A stretch of DNA of 64,000 bases from Fictibacillus sp. FJAT-27399 (GCF_001510655.1 NZ_LMVC01000001.1:764576-828575), one strand, 5' to 3'; positions 28,737-37,237 are shown, counted from the stretch's first letter. Made by a program: numbers and translations. Notes: generated from the letters alone by a model not told the origin.

Positions 28737-28771
28737 AGAAAAGAGGAGGAGGACATCTCTTCCTCTTTTCT
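28737..28771 (+). terminator. Intercistronic hairpin between binding protein and permeases
   Basis: AGAAAAGAGGA (28737-28747) pairs perfectly with its complement (28761-28771), with a 13-nt loop and only a short T-tail. Such hairpins typically cause partial termination or protect upstream mRNA, so the binding protein is made in excess over the permeases. That role is inferred. Confidence 0.65.
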
Positions 28772-28804
28772 TAATACCAACAAAGATTAAGGAGGAACGG
28801 TTGG

Positions 28805-29779
28805 ATGGAACCCAAAATATTGCCTTCTCTTCAATCAGGCACTTCATTAGCCGTTTCAGCAAAGAAACGGAAAAAACGAAATGTAGATCAGCTTTTGTCT
28901 TTTGTTTTTATTCTCCCTTCCATTTTGGCAGTAGGTGTGTTTGTCTATGGATTCATCGCCTGGTCCGGGTATGTTTCATTATCCAACTGGAACTCTCTTG
29001 TTCCAGACATGTCTTTTGCTGGGTTTAAGAATTATGTTTTCCTGTTTAAGGATTTCCGGTTTCAGGCTGATTTAAGGAATACACTGTTCTTCACGGTGTT
29101 CTTTATTCTTGCTGTTCTTGTGATGGGATTGTTGCTCGCTGTATTCCTTGATCAAAAGATCCGCGGGGAAGGGCTCTTCAGAAATATTTTCTTTTTCCCT
29201 ATGGCCCTTTCTTTTGTTGTTACAGGCGTCATCTGGCAGTGGCTGCTGAATCCGGCAACAGGGGTCAATCTCTTTTTGAAGAAATTAGGTCTGGATTCCC
29301 TTTGGTATACTTCAGTAAAAATTATTCCTGGAGTGGAATGGGGGAAAATTCAGTTTGGTGTTCCTGTTGCGGTGATCGCAGTCGTCATCGCCGCTGCATG
29401 GCAGATGACCGGGTTTTCAGTGGCAATGTATTTAGCAGGATTGAGAGCCATCCCGGAAGAAATCAGAGAGGCTGCCCGAATGGATGGTGCTTCCGAATTT
29501 CAGATCTACCGTAAAATCATTTTCCCAATCGTTGCTCCGGTAACCGTGAGTGTTGTCATCATAATGGCCCATATATCGTTAAAGATCTTTGATTTGATCT
29601 ATGCCATGACAGGGCCAGGAGCCAATTTTGTCACAGATGTTCCCGGCGTCTATATGTTTGAGACCACATTCAGGGGCAACTATTATGCAAACGGTGCTGC
29701 CATTTCCATCATCATGCTTGTAACCGTTGCCGTCTTTATCGTACCTTACCTTATTTCAAGCAGAAAGGGGGAATCGTGA
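28805..29779 (+). CDS. ABC sugar transporter permease 1 (MalF-type)
   Basis: A 324-aa inner-membrane permease with a basic N-terminus (SAKKRKKRN) and six predicted membrane helices. The cytoplasmic EAA loop is REAARMDGASEFQIYRKIIF, where the ATPase docks. ATG 28805 follows AAGGAGG. The stop codon overlaps the start of the second permease (TGATG). It forms a heterodimer with the next gene product. No ATPase gene follows, so a shared MsmX-type ATPase encoded elsewhere must energise the system. Confidence 0.93.
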   Translation: MEPKILPSLQSGTSLAVSAKKRKKRNVDQLLSFVFILPSILAVGVFVYGFIAWSGYVSLSNWNSLVPDMSFAGFKNYVFLFKDFRFQADLRNTLFFTVFFILAVLVMGLLLAVFLDQKIRGEGLFRNIFFFPMALSFVVTGVIWQWLLNPATGVNLFLKKLGLDSLWYTSVKIIPGVEWGKIQFGVPVAVIAVVIAAAWQMTGFSVAMYLAGLRAIPEEIREAARMDGASEFQIYRKIIFPIVAPVTVSVVIIMAHISLKIFDLIYAMTGPGANFVTDVPGVYMFETTFRGNYYANGAAISIIMLVTVAVFIVPYLISSRKGES

Positions 29780-30600
29780 TGGCAGTACGCTCTGTTTATC
29801 GTACCCTGCTTTACGTTTTGCTGATCATCTTAAGTTTTTTCTATCTTATGCCTGTCTATGTCATGCTGATTACGAGCCTGAAACCGCTTGACCAGATTAC
29901 ACTGTCACAAATGTGGGAACTCCCGCATTCACTTGATTTCAGCAGTTATCAGCAGGCGTTCGAGAGACTCTCCCCCAATTTTATGAACAGTATTTATCTG
30001 GTGATTCCTGCGACACTTTTGTCCGCTTTATTAGGTTCGTTAAATGGATACGTGCTTTCTAAGTGGAAATTTAAAGGAGCCGACTGGATTTTCACCGCTA
30101 TTTTGTTCGGTATGTTTATCCCTTATCAGAGCATTTTGATCCCTCTCATTCAATTTTTGCGTGAAGTAGGCCTTTATAACAGCATACCGGGTCTGATCTT
30201 TGTTCATGTAGTATACGGAATTCCGATTACTACTCTAATGTTCAGAAATTTTTACGCCAGCATACCTGAGGAAATGATGGAATCAGCAAAGATTGATGGA
30301 GCTGGCATCTTTAAAATCTATCAGCATATCATCGTACCGCTCTCTATTACCGGGTTTGTTGTTGTAGGAATCTGGCAGTTCACAAACATATGGAATGAAT
30401 TTTTATTTGCTGTAACGATTACAACTTCGTCGCAGCAGCCGATCATGGTAGCACTCCAAAATCTTTCAGGAAGTCAGATTGTACAATGGAATGTTCAAAT
30501 GGCCGGTGCTTTATTGGCCGCTTTGCCTACTCTTCTCGTCTATATTTTCCTTGGTAAATTTTTTGTAAAAGGCCTTTTGGCAGGTTCTGTCAAAGGATAA
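29779..30600 (+). CDS. ABC sugar transporter permease 2 (MalG-type)
   Basis: A 273-aa permease with six predicted helices, an N-terminal YLMPVYVMLITSLKP segment and the EAA loop MMESAKIDGAGIFKIYQHII. The ATG at 29779 overlaps the preceding stop. GTG 29776 is one codon earlier. AAAGGGGG lies 7-14 nt upstream. It is last in the importer operon and is followed by a terminator. Confidence 0.93.
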   Translation: MAVRSVYRTLLYVLLIILSFFYLMPVYVMLITSLKPLDQITLSQMWELPHSLDFSSYQQAFERLSPNFMNSIYLVIPATLLSALLGSLNGYVLSKWKFKGADWIFTAILFGMFIPYQSILIPLIQFLREVGLYNSIPGLIFVHVVYGIPITTLMFRNFYASIPEEMMESAKIDGAGIFKIYQHIIVPLSITGFVVVGIWQFTNIWNEFLFAVTITTSSQQPIMVALQNLSGSQIVQWNVQMAGALLAALPTLLVYIFLGKFFVKGLLAGSVKG

Positions 30601-30608
30601 TAGTGAAG

Positions 30609-30643
30609 AACAGTCTGATTCGAGCAAGAGCAGGCTGTTTTTT
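30609..30643 (+). terminator. Importer operon terminator
   Basis: AACAGTCTG (30609-30617) pairs with CAGGCTGTT (30631-30639), one wobble, followed by T7. Confidence 0.85.
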
Positions 30644-30713
30644 TATGCAAATCTTTTTATAATATTCTTACTTTTATATATACTGGCTATAAGAACGTTT
30701 AAGGAGGACTATC

Positions 30714-31190
30714 ATGAATCAGAAACGATCGGAAGAGAACATTCACAAAACGTTTAAAAAGGAAATTTTTGAGTTCTTCGAAAATGAACCGTATGCAAAG
30801 TTTTTAGGCATCAAATTATTGGAACTAGGAGAAGGGACAGCAACAGCAGAGATTGAAGTTGAAGCTCACATGTTAAATTCCCACGGCACCGCTCATGGAG
30901 CCGTGATTTTTGCATTGGCTGATTTTGTGTTTGCTGCCGCATGCAATTCCTATGGGAAGACTTCAGTCGGACTTTCCACCACGGTGAATTTTATGGCAGC
31001 AGGCAGAGCAAGCGCTAAACTGAAAGCGGTTGCTTCTGAAGAAAAGAAAAACAACAGAACCGCCTGGTATAACATCAGAGTTGAAAGTGAAGGAGAATTA
31101 ATTGCTGTAATGGAAGCTCTTGCCTATAGAAAAAGCGGATATTTTGTTCCAGTGGAAGAGATGGAAAAGCCAATACCAGAATCCTTATAA
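30714..31190 (+). CDS. Hotdog-fold thioesterase (PaaI-like)
   Basis: A 158-aa single-hotdog protein. LGEGTATAEIEV, then LNSHGTAHGAVIFALADFVFAAAC containing the HG(x)HGG-like catalytic loop, then SVGLSTTVNFMAAG, match PaaI/YigI-type acyl-CoA thioesterases. They hydrolyse aromatic or medium-chain acyl-CoA esters. No phenylacetate genes are nearby, so the substrate is open. AAGGAGG is 7 nt upstream of the ATG. It precedes egtB by 88 bp without a clear terminator, so co-transcription is possible. Confidence 0.88.
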   Translation: MNQKRSEENIHKTFKKEIFEFFENEPYAKFLGIKLLELGEGTATAEIEVEAHMLNSHGTAHGAVIFALADFVFAAACNSYGKTSVGLSTTVNFMAAGRASAKLKAVASEEKKNNRTAWYNIRVESEGELIAVMEALAYRKSGYFVPVEEMEKPIPESL

Positions 31191-31278
31191 AAATCGGTTA
31201 TCATTCTATGAAAGAAGGGAATGTACCACCGACAGATGAACCTTTAAAAATCACTGTTCAGTTATGAGGAGGTAAAGT

Positions 31279-32559
31279 GTGAAAACGCAGGCAACAGAAA
31301 TGAACAAAATGCTGAAGAGCTATCAGACGGTTCGATCTTTCAGTGAAATGCTGGTGCAGCCGCTGAATCTGGAGGATTTTATCATTCAATCCATGGAAGA
31401 TACCAGTCCTCCTAAATGGCATCTGGCCCATACAACTTGGTTTTATGAAAAGTTTATTTTAAAAGAATTCGCCGAGGATTACCGGGGGTTTAATGACCAG
31501 TTCGATTATTTGTTTAACTCTTATTATGAAACAGTGGGCCCTTTTCATCCCAGAATTCAGAGAGGTCTGATCACTCGTCCTTCGGTTGAGGAAGTGTTTG
31601 AATACCGCAGTTATGTTGACGTACATATGGCTGATCTTCTGGAATCCGGCATTTCTGAAGAAAAGAAGAAAGAGCTGCTGCAGGTTCTTGAGATCGGATT
31701 ACATCATGAACAGCAGCATCAGGAACTGCTCTTGACAGATATAAAGTACAATTTATCTCAGAACCCTTTTTTGCCGGCCTATCAAGAACAAAAGGAGAGA
31801 AATAAACCTTCTGCCGGTGCTGCAACTTATGTTGAACTAAAAAGCGGGCTCTTTGAAATCGGGAACAATGGTGAAATGTTTTGCTTTGATAATGAAACAC
31901 CTCTTCACAAAGTATGGCTCGAACCATACAAATTGGCCACACATCTTGTTACCAATGGAGAATACTTGGCATTCATTGAGGATGGAGGATACAAAAAACC
32001 GCAGTTTTGGCTCTCCGACGGATGGAGTGTGGTATGTAAAAATCAATGGGAGTCGCCATTGTATTGGTTTAAGAGGGATGATGAATGGCATGTATATACC
32101 CTTGGTGGAGAGAAGAAGCTAGATCACGATGAACCTGTATGCCACGTCAGCTTTTATGAAGCGGACGCTTATGCAAGGTGGGCAGGTAAACGTCTTCCTA
32201 CAGAACAGGAATGGGAACATGCACTGGCAGGGAAAAAAGTGGAGGGGAACTTTGCAGAAAGTGGAAACTATCATCCGGTTTCTTCCGGTTTACATGAAGA
32301 TGGTCCCTTATATCAGACTTTCGGCGATGTGTGGGAGTGGACGAAGAGCCCTTACGTTTCTTATCCTGGGAACAAACCTTATGAGGGAGCTCTCGGAGAG
32401 TACAACGCAAAATTCATGTGTAACCAGATGGTGCTGAGAGGCGGATCCTGTGCCACCTCATCCTCACACTTCCGACCGACTTACCGGAACTTCTTTCAGC
32501 CGGAGAAAAGGTGGCAGTTCAGCGGCATTCGTTTGGCTGAAGACGGAAAGAGAACATAA
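31279..32559 (+). CDS. egtB: EgtB-type iron-dependent sulfoxide synthase
   Basis: A 426-aa protein with an N-terminal DinB_2-like helical domain and a C-terminal FGE-sulfatase/C-type-lectin domain. Iron ligands are expected in WHLAHTTWFYEKF and LHHEQQHQELL (the HxxxHxE motif). The C-terminus has LRGGSCATSSSHFRPTYRNF and RWQFSGIRLAED, as in genuine EgtB, which joins hercynine to a cysteine thiol during ergothioneine synthesis. The hercynine-forming methyltransferase EgtD is not adjacent. GTG 31279 follows GAGGAGG. Downstream lie a thioredoxin-reductase-like flavoprotein and a PLP C-S lyase. Alternatives include an OvoA- or SenA-like activity. Confidence 0.88.
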   Translation: MKTQATEMNKMLKSYQTVRSFSEMLVQPLNLEDFIIQSMEDTSPPKWHLAHTTWFYEKFILKEFAEDYRGFNDQFDYLFNSYYETVGPFHPRIQRGLITRPSVEEVFEYRSYVDVHMADLLESGISEEKKKELLQVLEIGLHHEQQHQELLLTDIKYNLSQNPFLPAYQEQKERNKPSAGAATYVELKSGLFEIGNNGEMFCFDNETPLHKVWLEPYKLATHLVTNGEYLAFIEDGGYKKPQFWLSDGWSVVCKNQWESPLYWFKRDDEWHVYTLGGEKKLDHDEPVCHVSFYEADAYARWAGKRLPTEQEWEHALAGKKVEGNFAESGNYHPVSSGLHEDGPLYQTFGDVWEWTKSPYVSYPGNKPYEGALGEYNAKFMCNQMVLRGGSCATSSSHFRPTYRNFFQPEKRWQFSGIRLAEDGKRT

Positions 32560-32776
32560 GCTGATCTTCTGCGTTGTTGGCCATCGGCAGTGCTCTGCAA
32601 CAGCGGTGCACGTCACATTGTTTTCTTCCATGATTGTTCCCCTCCATACGTTCTATTTTACTTCTATGCTTTGCCTTAATTTGGGTTAAACTAAACATCA
32701 TGTTCAGGTTTCAGCTTTGGCGGCGCAGTGAAAGTAAGAAAAACAATATTCTTTTCGCAAAAGATCGGGGGAGAGT

Positions 32777-33688
32777 ATGGAAAAATCATATGATTGCATC
32801 ATAATTGGCGGCGGAATTGCAGGATTACAGGCAGGTATTCAGCTAGGACGTTATAAACACAAAACACTTATACTGGATTCCAATAATGGAAGATCCAACT
32901 TGTGCAAAAATTACCGGAATATACTGGGTTGGCCTGAAGGGGTAAGCGGAGAAACGTTAAGGCAAAGTGGAAAGAAGCAGGCTGAAAGGGTTGGTGTCAT
33001 ATTTAAGGAGCAAAAAGCCTCCAAGTTGAATAAAAGTGATAACATCTTTACCATAACCACTGATCAGCAGGAATTCCTGCAGACCCGAACCGTATTGATT
33101 GCCACTGGCGTCATGGACAGGCTCCCTGCAGGAATCGAAAATTTGAAAAAATGTCTGGGTGAAACCATGTTTATCTGCCCTGACTGTGACGGCTATGAAG
33201 TTGAAGATAAAAAACTGATAGTTATTGGTTCAGGACAGGCTGGAGCTGGAATGGCCATCACGCTGAATTATTGGACGAAAGACATCACATATATTAACCA
33301 TGAGCAAAAAGAATTGGATGAATCAACGCTTCAGGATTTAAAGGACTTAGGCATTCTGCACATCTCGAAACCCATACTGGAAATTATCGTGAAGGACGAG
33401 TCAATATTTGAAGGAGTCCTATTTAAAGATGGTGAAAAAATAATGGGTGAGCGTGGTTTTGTTGCCTTTGGAGGAAACAGGGTACATTCAGAACTTGCAG
33501 AGAAGCTGGGGGTTCAACTTGAGAAAAAACACATCGTTGTTAATGCAAGAACGAAAGAAACCAATATCGAAAATGTATGGGCGGCCGGAGATGTAGTCGC
33601 TCACTCCGAGCAGGTTGCCATAGCCATGGGAGATGGCGTTCAGGCAGCGATTTGGATTCATAAAAGACTTCGTTCTTTAGAGCCTTAG
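32777..33688 (+). CDS. Thioredoxin-reductase-like FAD/NAD(P) oxidoreductase
   Basis: A 303-aa two-domain flavoprotein. FAD motif IIIGGGIAGLQAGIQLG at the N-terminus, the redox pair in FICPDCDGYE (about residue 135), the NAD(P) motif VIGSGQAGAGM, and the terminal FAD motif NVWAAGDVV. Length and CxxC are those of low-molecular-weight thioredoxin reductase relatives, but the protein is diverged from TrxB, so the electron acceptor is unknown. GGGGGAG precedes the ATG at 32777. PatB begins 21 nt after its stop with its own ribosome site, so the two probably form an operon. Confidence 0.87.
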   Translation: MEKSYDCIIIGGGIAGLQAGIQLGRYKHKTLILDSNNGRSNLCKNYRNILGWPEGVSGETLRQSGKKQAERVGVIFKEQKASKLNKSDNIFTITTDQQEFLQTRTVLIATGVMDRLPAGIENLKKCLGETMFICPDCDGYEVEDKKLIVIGSGQAGAGMAITLNYWTKDITYINHEQKELDESTLQDLKDLGILHISKPILEIIVKDESIFEGVLFKDGEKIMGERGFVAFGGNRVHSELAEKLGVQLEKKHIVVNARTKETNIENVWAAGDVVAHSEQVAIAMGDGVQAAIWIHKRLRSLEP

Positions 33689-33709
33689 AAAGGGAGGAAC
33701 ACAGAACGG

Positions 33710-34891
33710 ATGAAAGCATTCAATGAAAGAATTGATAGATTGAACACCCACTCCGTCAAATGGGATCATACGAAAGCGATATTTGGAAAAGAAGATCTAC
33801 TGCCGATGTGGGTGGCAGATATGGATTTTAAAGCTCCGCAGCCAGTCATCGATGCCATGAAACAAAGAATTGACCATGGTATTTTCGGATATTCTATGGC
33901 CACGGAAGATACAAAGCAAATCGTCATAAACTGGTTGAAGAAAAGGCATAACTGGGACATTCAAAGTGATTGGATCGTCTTTACCCCAGGTGTTGTTCCT
34001 GCTCTTTCTGCAGCGATCCATACCTATACCGACCAAAATGATGGGGTGATGATCCAGAGCCCGGTTTATTACCCGTTTGGTGACATGGTGAAAAAGAACA
34101 ATAGAAAACTTTTCAGGAATTCTTTGCGCTATAACGGTGAAACCTATGAAATGGACTTTGAAGACCTTGAGTTACAGTTCCGGACGAATAATATTAAATT
34201 GATGCTCCTTTGCAACCCTCACAATCCTGTGGGCAGAGTATGGACCAAAGAGGAACTGGGAAAATTGGCAAAACTCTGCATTCAATATGACGTATTGGTG
34301 TTTTCAGATGACATTCATTTTGATCTGATCTATAAGAAGTACAGGCATACGATCTTGTCCTCTTTGTCCCCTGAAATTGAGGACAGGACGATCACAGGAA
34401 TTGCTCCAAGCAAGACGTTTAATCTTGCAGGACTTCAATTTTCTACAATTATTATTCCGAATAAAACACTAAGGGACAAATTTAGTGATTATTTAGCAAC
34501 AATTGGTTTTTTTTCACCAGGATCATTGGGGATCATTGCTGCGGAAGCTGCTTATCAGCATGGGGAAGAATGGCTTGAGGGCTTAATGGAATACCTGGAA
34601 AGCAACCTGGACTACTTGAAAAATTTTATAAAAGAGAAGCTTCCCCAAATTAAAGTGATCGAACCCGAAGGAACCTACTTAGTTTGGCTGGACTGCTCCA
34701 ATCTAAACATGGATCATAAAAAGTTGGAGAGCTTTATGCAAGATAAAGCAAAATTGGCATTTGATGAAGGTTATATCTTCGGGAAAGAAGGAGAAGGCTT
34801 TGAACGAATCAATATTGCCTGTCCTCTTGAAACCTTGAAAGAAGGATTAACAAGATTAGAGAAAGCGATAAATAAACAAAATGTTATTTGA
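33710..34891 (+). CDS. patB: PLP-dependent C-S beta-lyase (cystathionine beta-lyase type)
   Basis: A 393-aa fold-type I aminotransferase-like lyase of the MalY/PatB group, which cleaves C-S bonds of cystathionine and related thioethers to pyruvate, ammonia and a thiol. Hallmarks: PMWVADMDFKAPQPV near the N-terminus, LLCNPHNPVGRVW, FSDDIHFDL, and the PLP Lys in GIAPSKTFNLAGLQ. AGGGAGG lies ~12 nt upstream of the ATG. It closes a gene group with EgtB and a thiol-type flavoprotein. In ergothioneine and ovothiol pathways a PLP C-S lyase follows the sulfoxide synthase, so a link is possible but not shown. Confidence 0.92.
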   Translation: MKAFNERIDRLNTHSVKWDHTKAIFGKEDLLPMWVADMDFKAPQPVIDAMKQRIDHGIFGYSMATEDTKQIVINWLKKRHNWDIQSDWIVFTPGVVPALSAAIHTYTDQNDGVMIQSPVYYPFGDMVKKNNRKLFRNSLRYNGETYEMDFEDLELQFRTNNIKLMLLCNPHNPVGRVWTKEELGKLAKLCIQYDVLVFSDDIHFDLIYKKYRHTILSSLSPEIEDRTITGIAPSKTFNLAGLQFSTIIIPNKTLRDKFSDYLATIGFFSPGSLGIIAAEAAYQHGEEWLEGLMEYLESNLDYLKNFIKEKLPQIKVIEPEGTYLVWLDCSNLNMDHKKLESFMQDKAKLAFDEGYIFGKEGEGFERINIACPLETLKEGLTRLEKAINKQNVI

Positions 34892-34895
34892 TGAA

Positions 34896-34924
34896 ACCGC
34901 CCTGAATCTGATTCAGGGTTTTTT
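34896..34924 (+). terminator. patB terminator
   Basis: CCCTGAAT (34900-34907) pairs with ATTCAGGG (34911-34918), followed by T6. Confidence 0.88.
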
Positions 34925-34929
34925 AAATT

Positions 34930-35100
34930 GGAAAGCTCTGTTAGTCCATGAAGTTTTTTGGTGGGGTATGATTGAAGATCCGTCATATCATAGTCAGCTA
35001 TCACCCCTTCCTATTGGAGTAAAAGACTTGAGGGCCTCTTTTAAGCATCAGTATGCGAGGCCCTTTAAGATTGAAAATCAACAATATGCTTTAAAAAAGC
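34930..35100. repeat. Repeat family B, copy 1 (degenerate)
   Basis: Blocks CTGTTAGTCCATG, TTTTTGGTGGGGT, a long identical block centred on GACTTGAGGGCCTCTTTTAA, and AAAATCAACAA (35074-35084) also occur in the same order at 53321-53543. Its left inverted end is degraded compared with copy 2. It fills the 34925-35170 gap. A 90-codon frame across it is not considered a gene. Confidence 0.7.
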
Positions 35101-35207
35101 CAATTGGAAAGAATTACTGTGCTAAATCAGTTGAAAACTTAAGGAATCCTTAGTAAAATGGCAAACTGTGTGAAGTGAATCGACCAAAGAGAAAGGGGGA
35201 AGTCAGG

Positions 35208-35705
35208 ATGCATAACGTAATGGAAAGAGAAACAGCTTCGGTTGAACAAGCGCGGAACAGTCTGGAATTTCAAGTGCTTCGAATGCAGAATGATTTAAAA
35301 AAAATAGCTAAAAAGTGGGATGTCCTTGGGGTCGAACTGACAAAAGATGACCATCTGACCATCGTGTACAAATTGGAAAATAAACATCAGTGTAAAATTA
35401 TGCTGAATGACTGCTCCACTTCTTTTCAAGGAATTTGGGATTTTTCCATTGATGCCATTTATGACAGCAATGATAGTATCTTTATCGGAGACATTAGGGG
35501 ACCCGCCAACATGGGTTATGGCTCAATTTGTATACGATATTTGAAGGAACTGGCGAAGGACCAAAACATCCCTTATATAAAAGGGGACATTGCTCCAAGA
35601 GACTGGGACCACGTAAACCGGCTAGTCCATTTTTATGAAAAGCACCATTTTTCAGTTCAATTGGATAACGAAAGCAAATCTGGCAGTATCGTTTGGAATG
35701 GCTAA
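35208..35705 (+). CDS. GNAT-like acetyltransferase
   Basis: A 165-aa protein. The N-terminal 40 residues form a likely coiled helix (EQARNSLEFQVLRMQNDLKK). The remainder resembles a GNAT fold, with FIGDIRGPANMGYGSICIRY as the acetyl-CoA-binding strand and loop and the C-terminal NRLVHFYEKHHFSVQLD typical of the last GNAT motif. Substrate unknown. ATG 35208 is preceded by GAAAGGGGGA at good spacing. GTG 35175 is not. Monocistronic between two unrelated units. Confidence 0.75.
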   Translation: MHNVMERETASVEQARNSLEFQVLRMQNDLKKIAKKWDVLGVELTKDDHLTIVYKLENKHQCKIMLNDCSTSFQGIWDFSIDAIYDSNDSIFIGDIRGPANMGYGSICIRYLKELAKDQNIPYIKGDIAPRDWDHVNRLVHFYEKHHFSVQLDNESKSGSIVWNG

Positions 35706-35738
35706 AATGATTATTTCCTTTGAAAGTTAGAAAGCAAC

Positions 35739-35763
35739 GTTTATAAACCTCCCGCCCGGGTAT
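35739..35763 (+). promoter_or_regulatory. SigB-type promoter
   Basis: GTTTAT (35739-35744), a 13-bp spacer and GGGTAT (35758-35763) match the general-stress sigma factor consensus (GTTTAA-N12-15-GGGTAT) closely, 36 bp upstream of a general stress protein gene. Confidence 0.85.
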
Positions 35764-35798
35764 GTAAACACCCAAAAGCTTTAAAAGGAGGAATCTTT

Positions 35799-36212
35799 AT
35801 GGGCAAGAATGTCCTGGGCGTTTTTAATTATGATGAGGAAGCAGTCATTGCTGTACAGCAGTTGAAGTCAGACGGTTATCCTATTGATGAAATCTCATTT
35901 GTCATCAACCATGATGGATTCAAAGATACTCTCGAAAAGAGGACGGGAGCTGCGGTTGATATCATTAATCAAGAAGAAACAATATTCCAAAAAATTAAAA
36001 ATATTTTCTCGAATGATCCGTATACAAATAACTTCGAAGAAAAACTGGCTGGGCTAGGCCTCCCGGAAAACAAAGCCATAACCTATGCATCTGAACTAGA
36101 AGCAGGGAAGATATTAATGCTGGCAGGCTCAGATTATCAACTTGATGCGAGGGGCGAAAAGACTCTAGCAGAGTCCGAGACCTTTGGGCATGACAAAACA
36201 CCTCATTCATAG
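35799..36212 (+). CDS. General stress protein, YflT/GSP17M family
   Basis: A 137-aa soluble protein. The N-terminal ferredoxin-like unit GVFNYDEEAVIAVQQLKSDG followed by EISFVINH is typical of the heat-induced GSP17M/YflT family, and the C-terminal part has LAGLGLPENKAITYASELEAG. The biochemical function is unknown. Family members belong to the SigB regulon, and here a near-consensus SigB promoter precedes the gene directly. AAAGGAGG precedes the ATG. It adjoins an RsbR/RsbS-like pair, the SigB-activating stressosome family. Confidence 0.87.
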   Translation: MGKNVLGVFNYDEEAVIAVQQLKSDGYPIDEISFVINHDGFKDTLEKRTGAAVDIINQEETIFQKIKNIFSNDPYTNNFEEKLAGLGLPENKAITYASELEAGKILMLAGSDYQLDARGEKTLAESETFGHDKTPHS

Positions 36213-36219
36213 CGAAACA

Positions 36220-36256
36220 GAAACCAGTTCCATACCTGCGAGGAACTGGTTTCATT
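36220..36256 (+). terminator. Terminator after the general stress gene
   Basis: A 12-bp perfect stem GAAACCAGTTCC (36220-36231) with its complement (36242-36253). The T-run is weak. Confidence 0.75.
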
Positions 36257-36328
36257 TGAATGTAAATATTTGTGCTATATGTTATATTATGTTTATAAGT
36301 TTGTTAACAATATATTATACAGGCATCC

Positions 36329-36359
36329 AGCGAGGAAGAAATTTAGTTCCTCGCTCTTT
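36329..36359 (+). terminator. Leader hairpin upstream of the RsbR-like gene
   Basis: AGCGAGGAA (36329-36337) pairs perfectly with TTCCTCGCT (36347-36355), followed by CTTTT. It lies 60-90 bp before the RsbR-like start and just after an AT-rich possible promoter. It could be a leader terminator/attenuator or the real end of the upstream unit. Confidence 0.5.
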
Positions 36360-36416
36360 TACTATCCAGACTGCTATCGCTAAGTTTTCCTTAGGGGGAG
36401 GACTAGGAGGTGCAAG

Positions 36417-37213
36417 ATGATTAACGAATATCAATCAAAGATCAAGTACATGCCCATTCCATACTTTGAAACTGATAAAGAAATGAATATCTTGGCTCAA
36501 TCCGACAAATCAGTCGAGACTTTTTGTAATAAAGGAAATTTTTCAGATATTGTTGATCTCGAAAGCCGTGAGAATGCTTTGATATTTCTTGTTTCTAAAA
36601 AACGGCAGCAAGAAATCGAGCTGGTTCTTCAGACGGCTCATTCACCTTATTCATTGTTCAGCTGTTCCATTCACTGGAATGAAGGGATCGGTTACCTTGT
36701 TTGTATTGAACAAACGGACAAACTAAAGAATCTTGAATCTAAAATTGAAAAGCAGTGCAAGCGGCTGGCTGAAACCAATTTTGAACTGCTTGTACAGAAA
36801 GAGCAGCTTGAACAATCTTTAAAACGGATATTAGAGCTTTCTGCACATTTTATTAAGTTATCTGAATCTGTAGGACTAGTTCCGCTTACTGGCGAGCTCA
36901 ATCCGGAATTGATTCGAGAAAACCATTTAACCCTAACCATATTGCACACGATGGAAAATTTACTATGGTATTTTTTGATTTCAGCAGTGTCGGTAAACTT
37001 ACCAGTGAAGGCATTGAATCATTTTCACAGCTCATACACAGTCTGAATCTTGTAGGCGTAATCTGTTATGTGATCGGCCTGAAACCAAAACATGCCGTAT
37101 ATTTAAAAAATAAAGGCCTTAATAAAAAAACGTATTTCATGCGGAACCTGGATGAAATCATTCAAGTTGATCTGGAGTACAATCCTCAAAAGAATTCAAT
37201 CATGCTGCATTAA
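36417..37213 (+). pseudogene. RsbR-like stressosome protein gene, frameshifted in the STAS domain
   Basis: The first frame (36417-37046) encodes a ~100-residue sensory region, a coiled linker (KNLESKIEKQCKRLAETNFE) and the STAS start SVGLVPLTGELNPELIREN. It then loses the domain. The second frame continues it at once with NHIAHDGKFTMVFFDFSSVG and ends LEYNPQKNSIMLH. The total span, 797 nt, is one base short of a 265-aa gene, so a single deletion near 36935-36950 explains it. RsbR proteins scaffold the stressosome and are phosphorylated by RsbT on STAS threonines. The gene has AGGAGG and lies 25 nt before rsbS. Real mutation or assembly error cannot be told apart. Confidence 0.75.
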
Positions 37214-37237
37214 AGCCTATAGGGAGGTTTTTTCAAA

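Noticed and set aside
31218-31267. Tiny frame MKEGNVPPTDE between the thioesterase and egtB
   Set aside because: No ribosome site, 16-19 codons only, no recognisable family.
32464-32631. Minus-strand 55-codon frame with a good GGAGGGG ribosome-like site, overlapping the end of egtB
   Set aside because: Over half of it lies antisense to the conserved EgtB C-terminus and the peptide resembles nothing. The ribosome-like site may be chance. No terminator follows.
34881-35153. 90-codon frame after patB
   Set aside because: It starts inside patB's last codons and runs through a terminator and repeat B.
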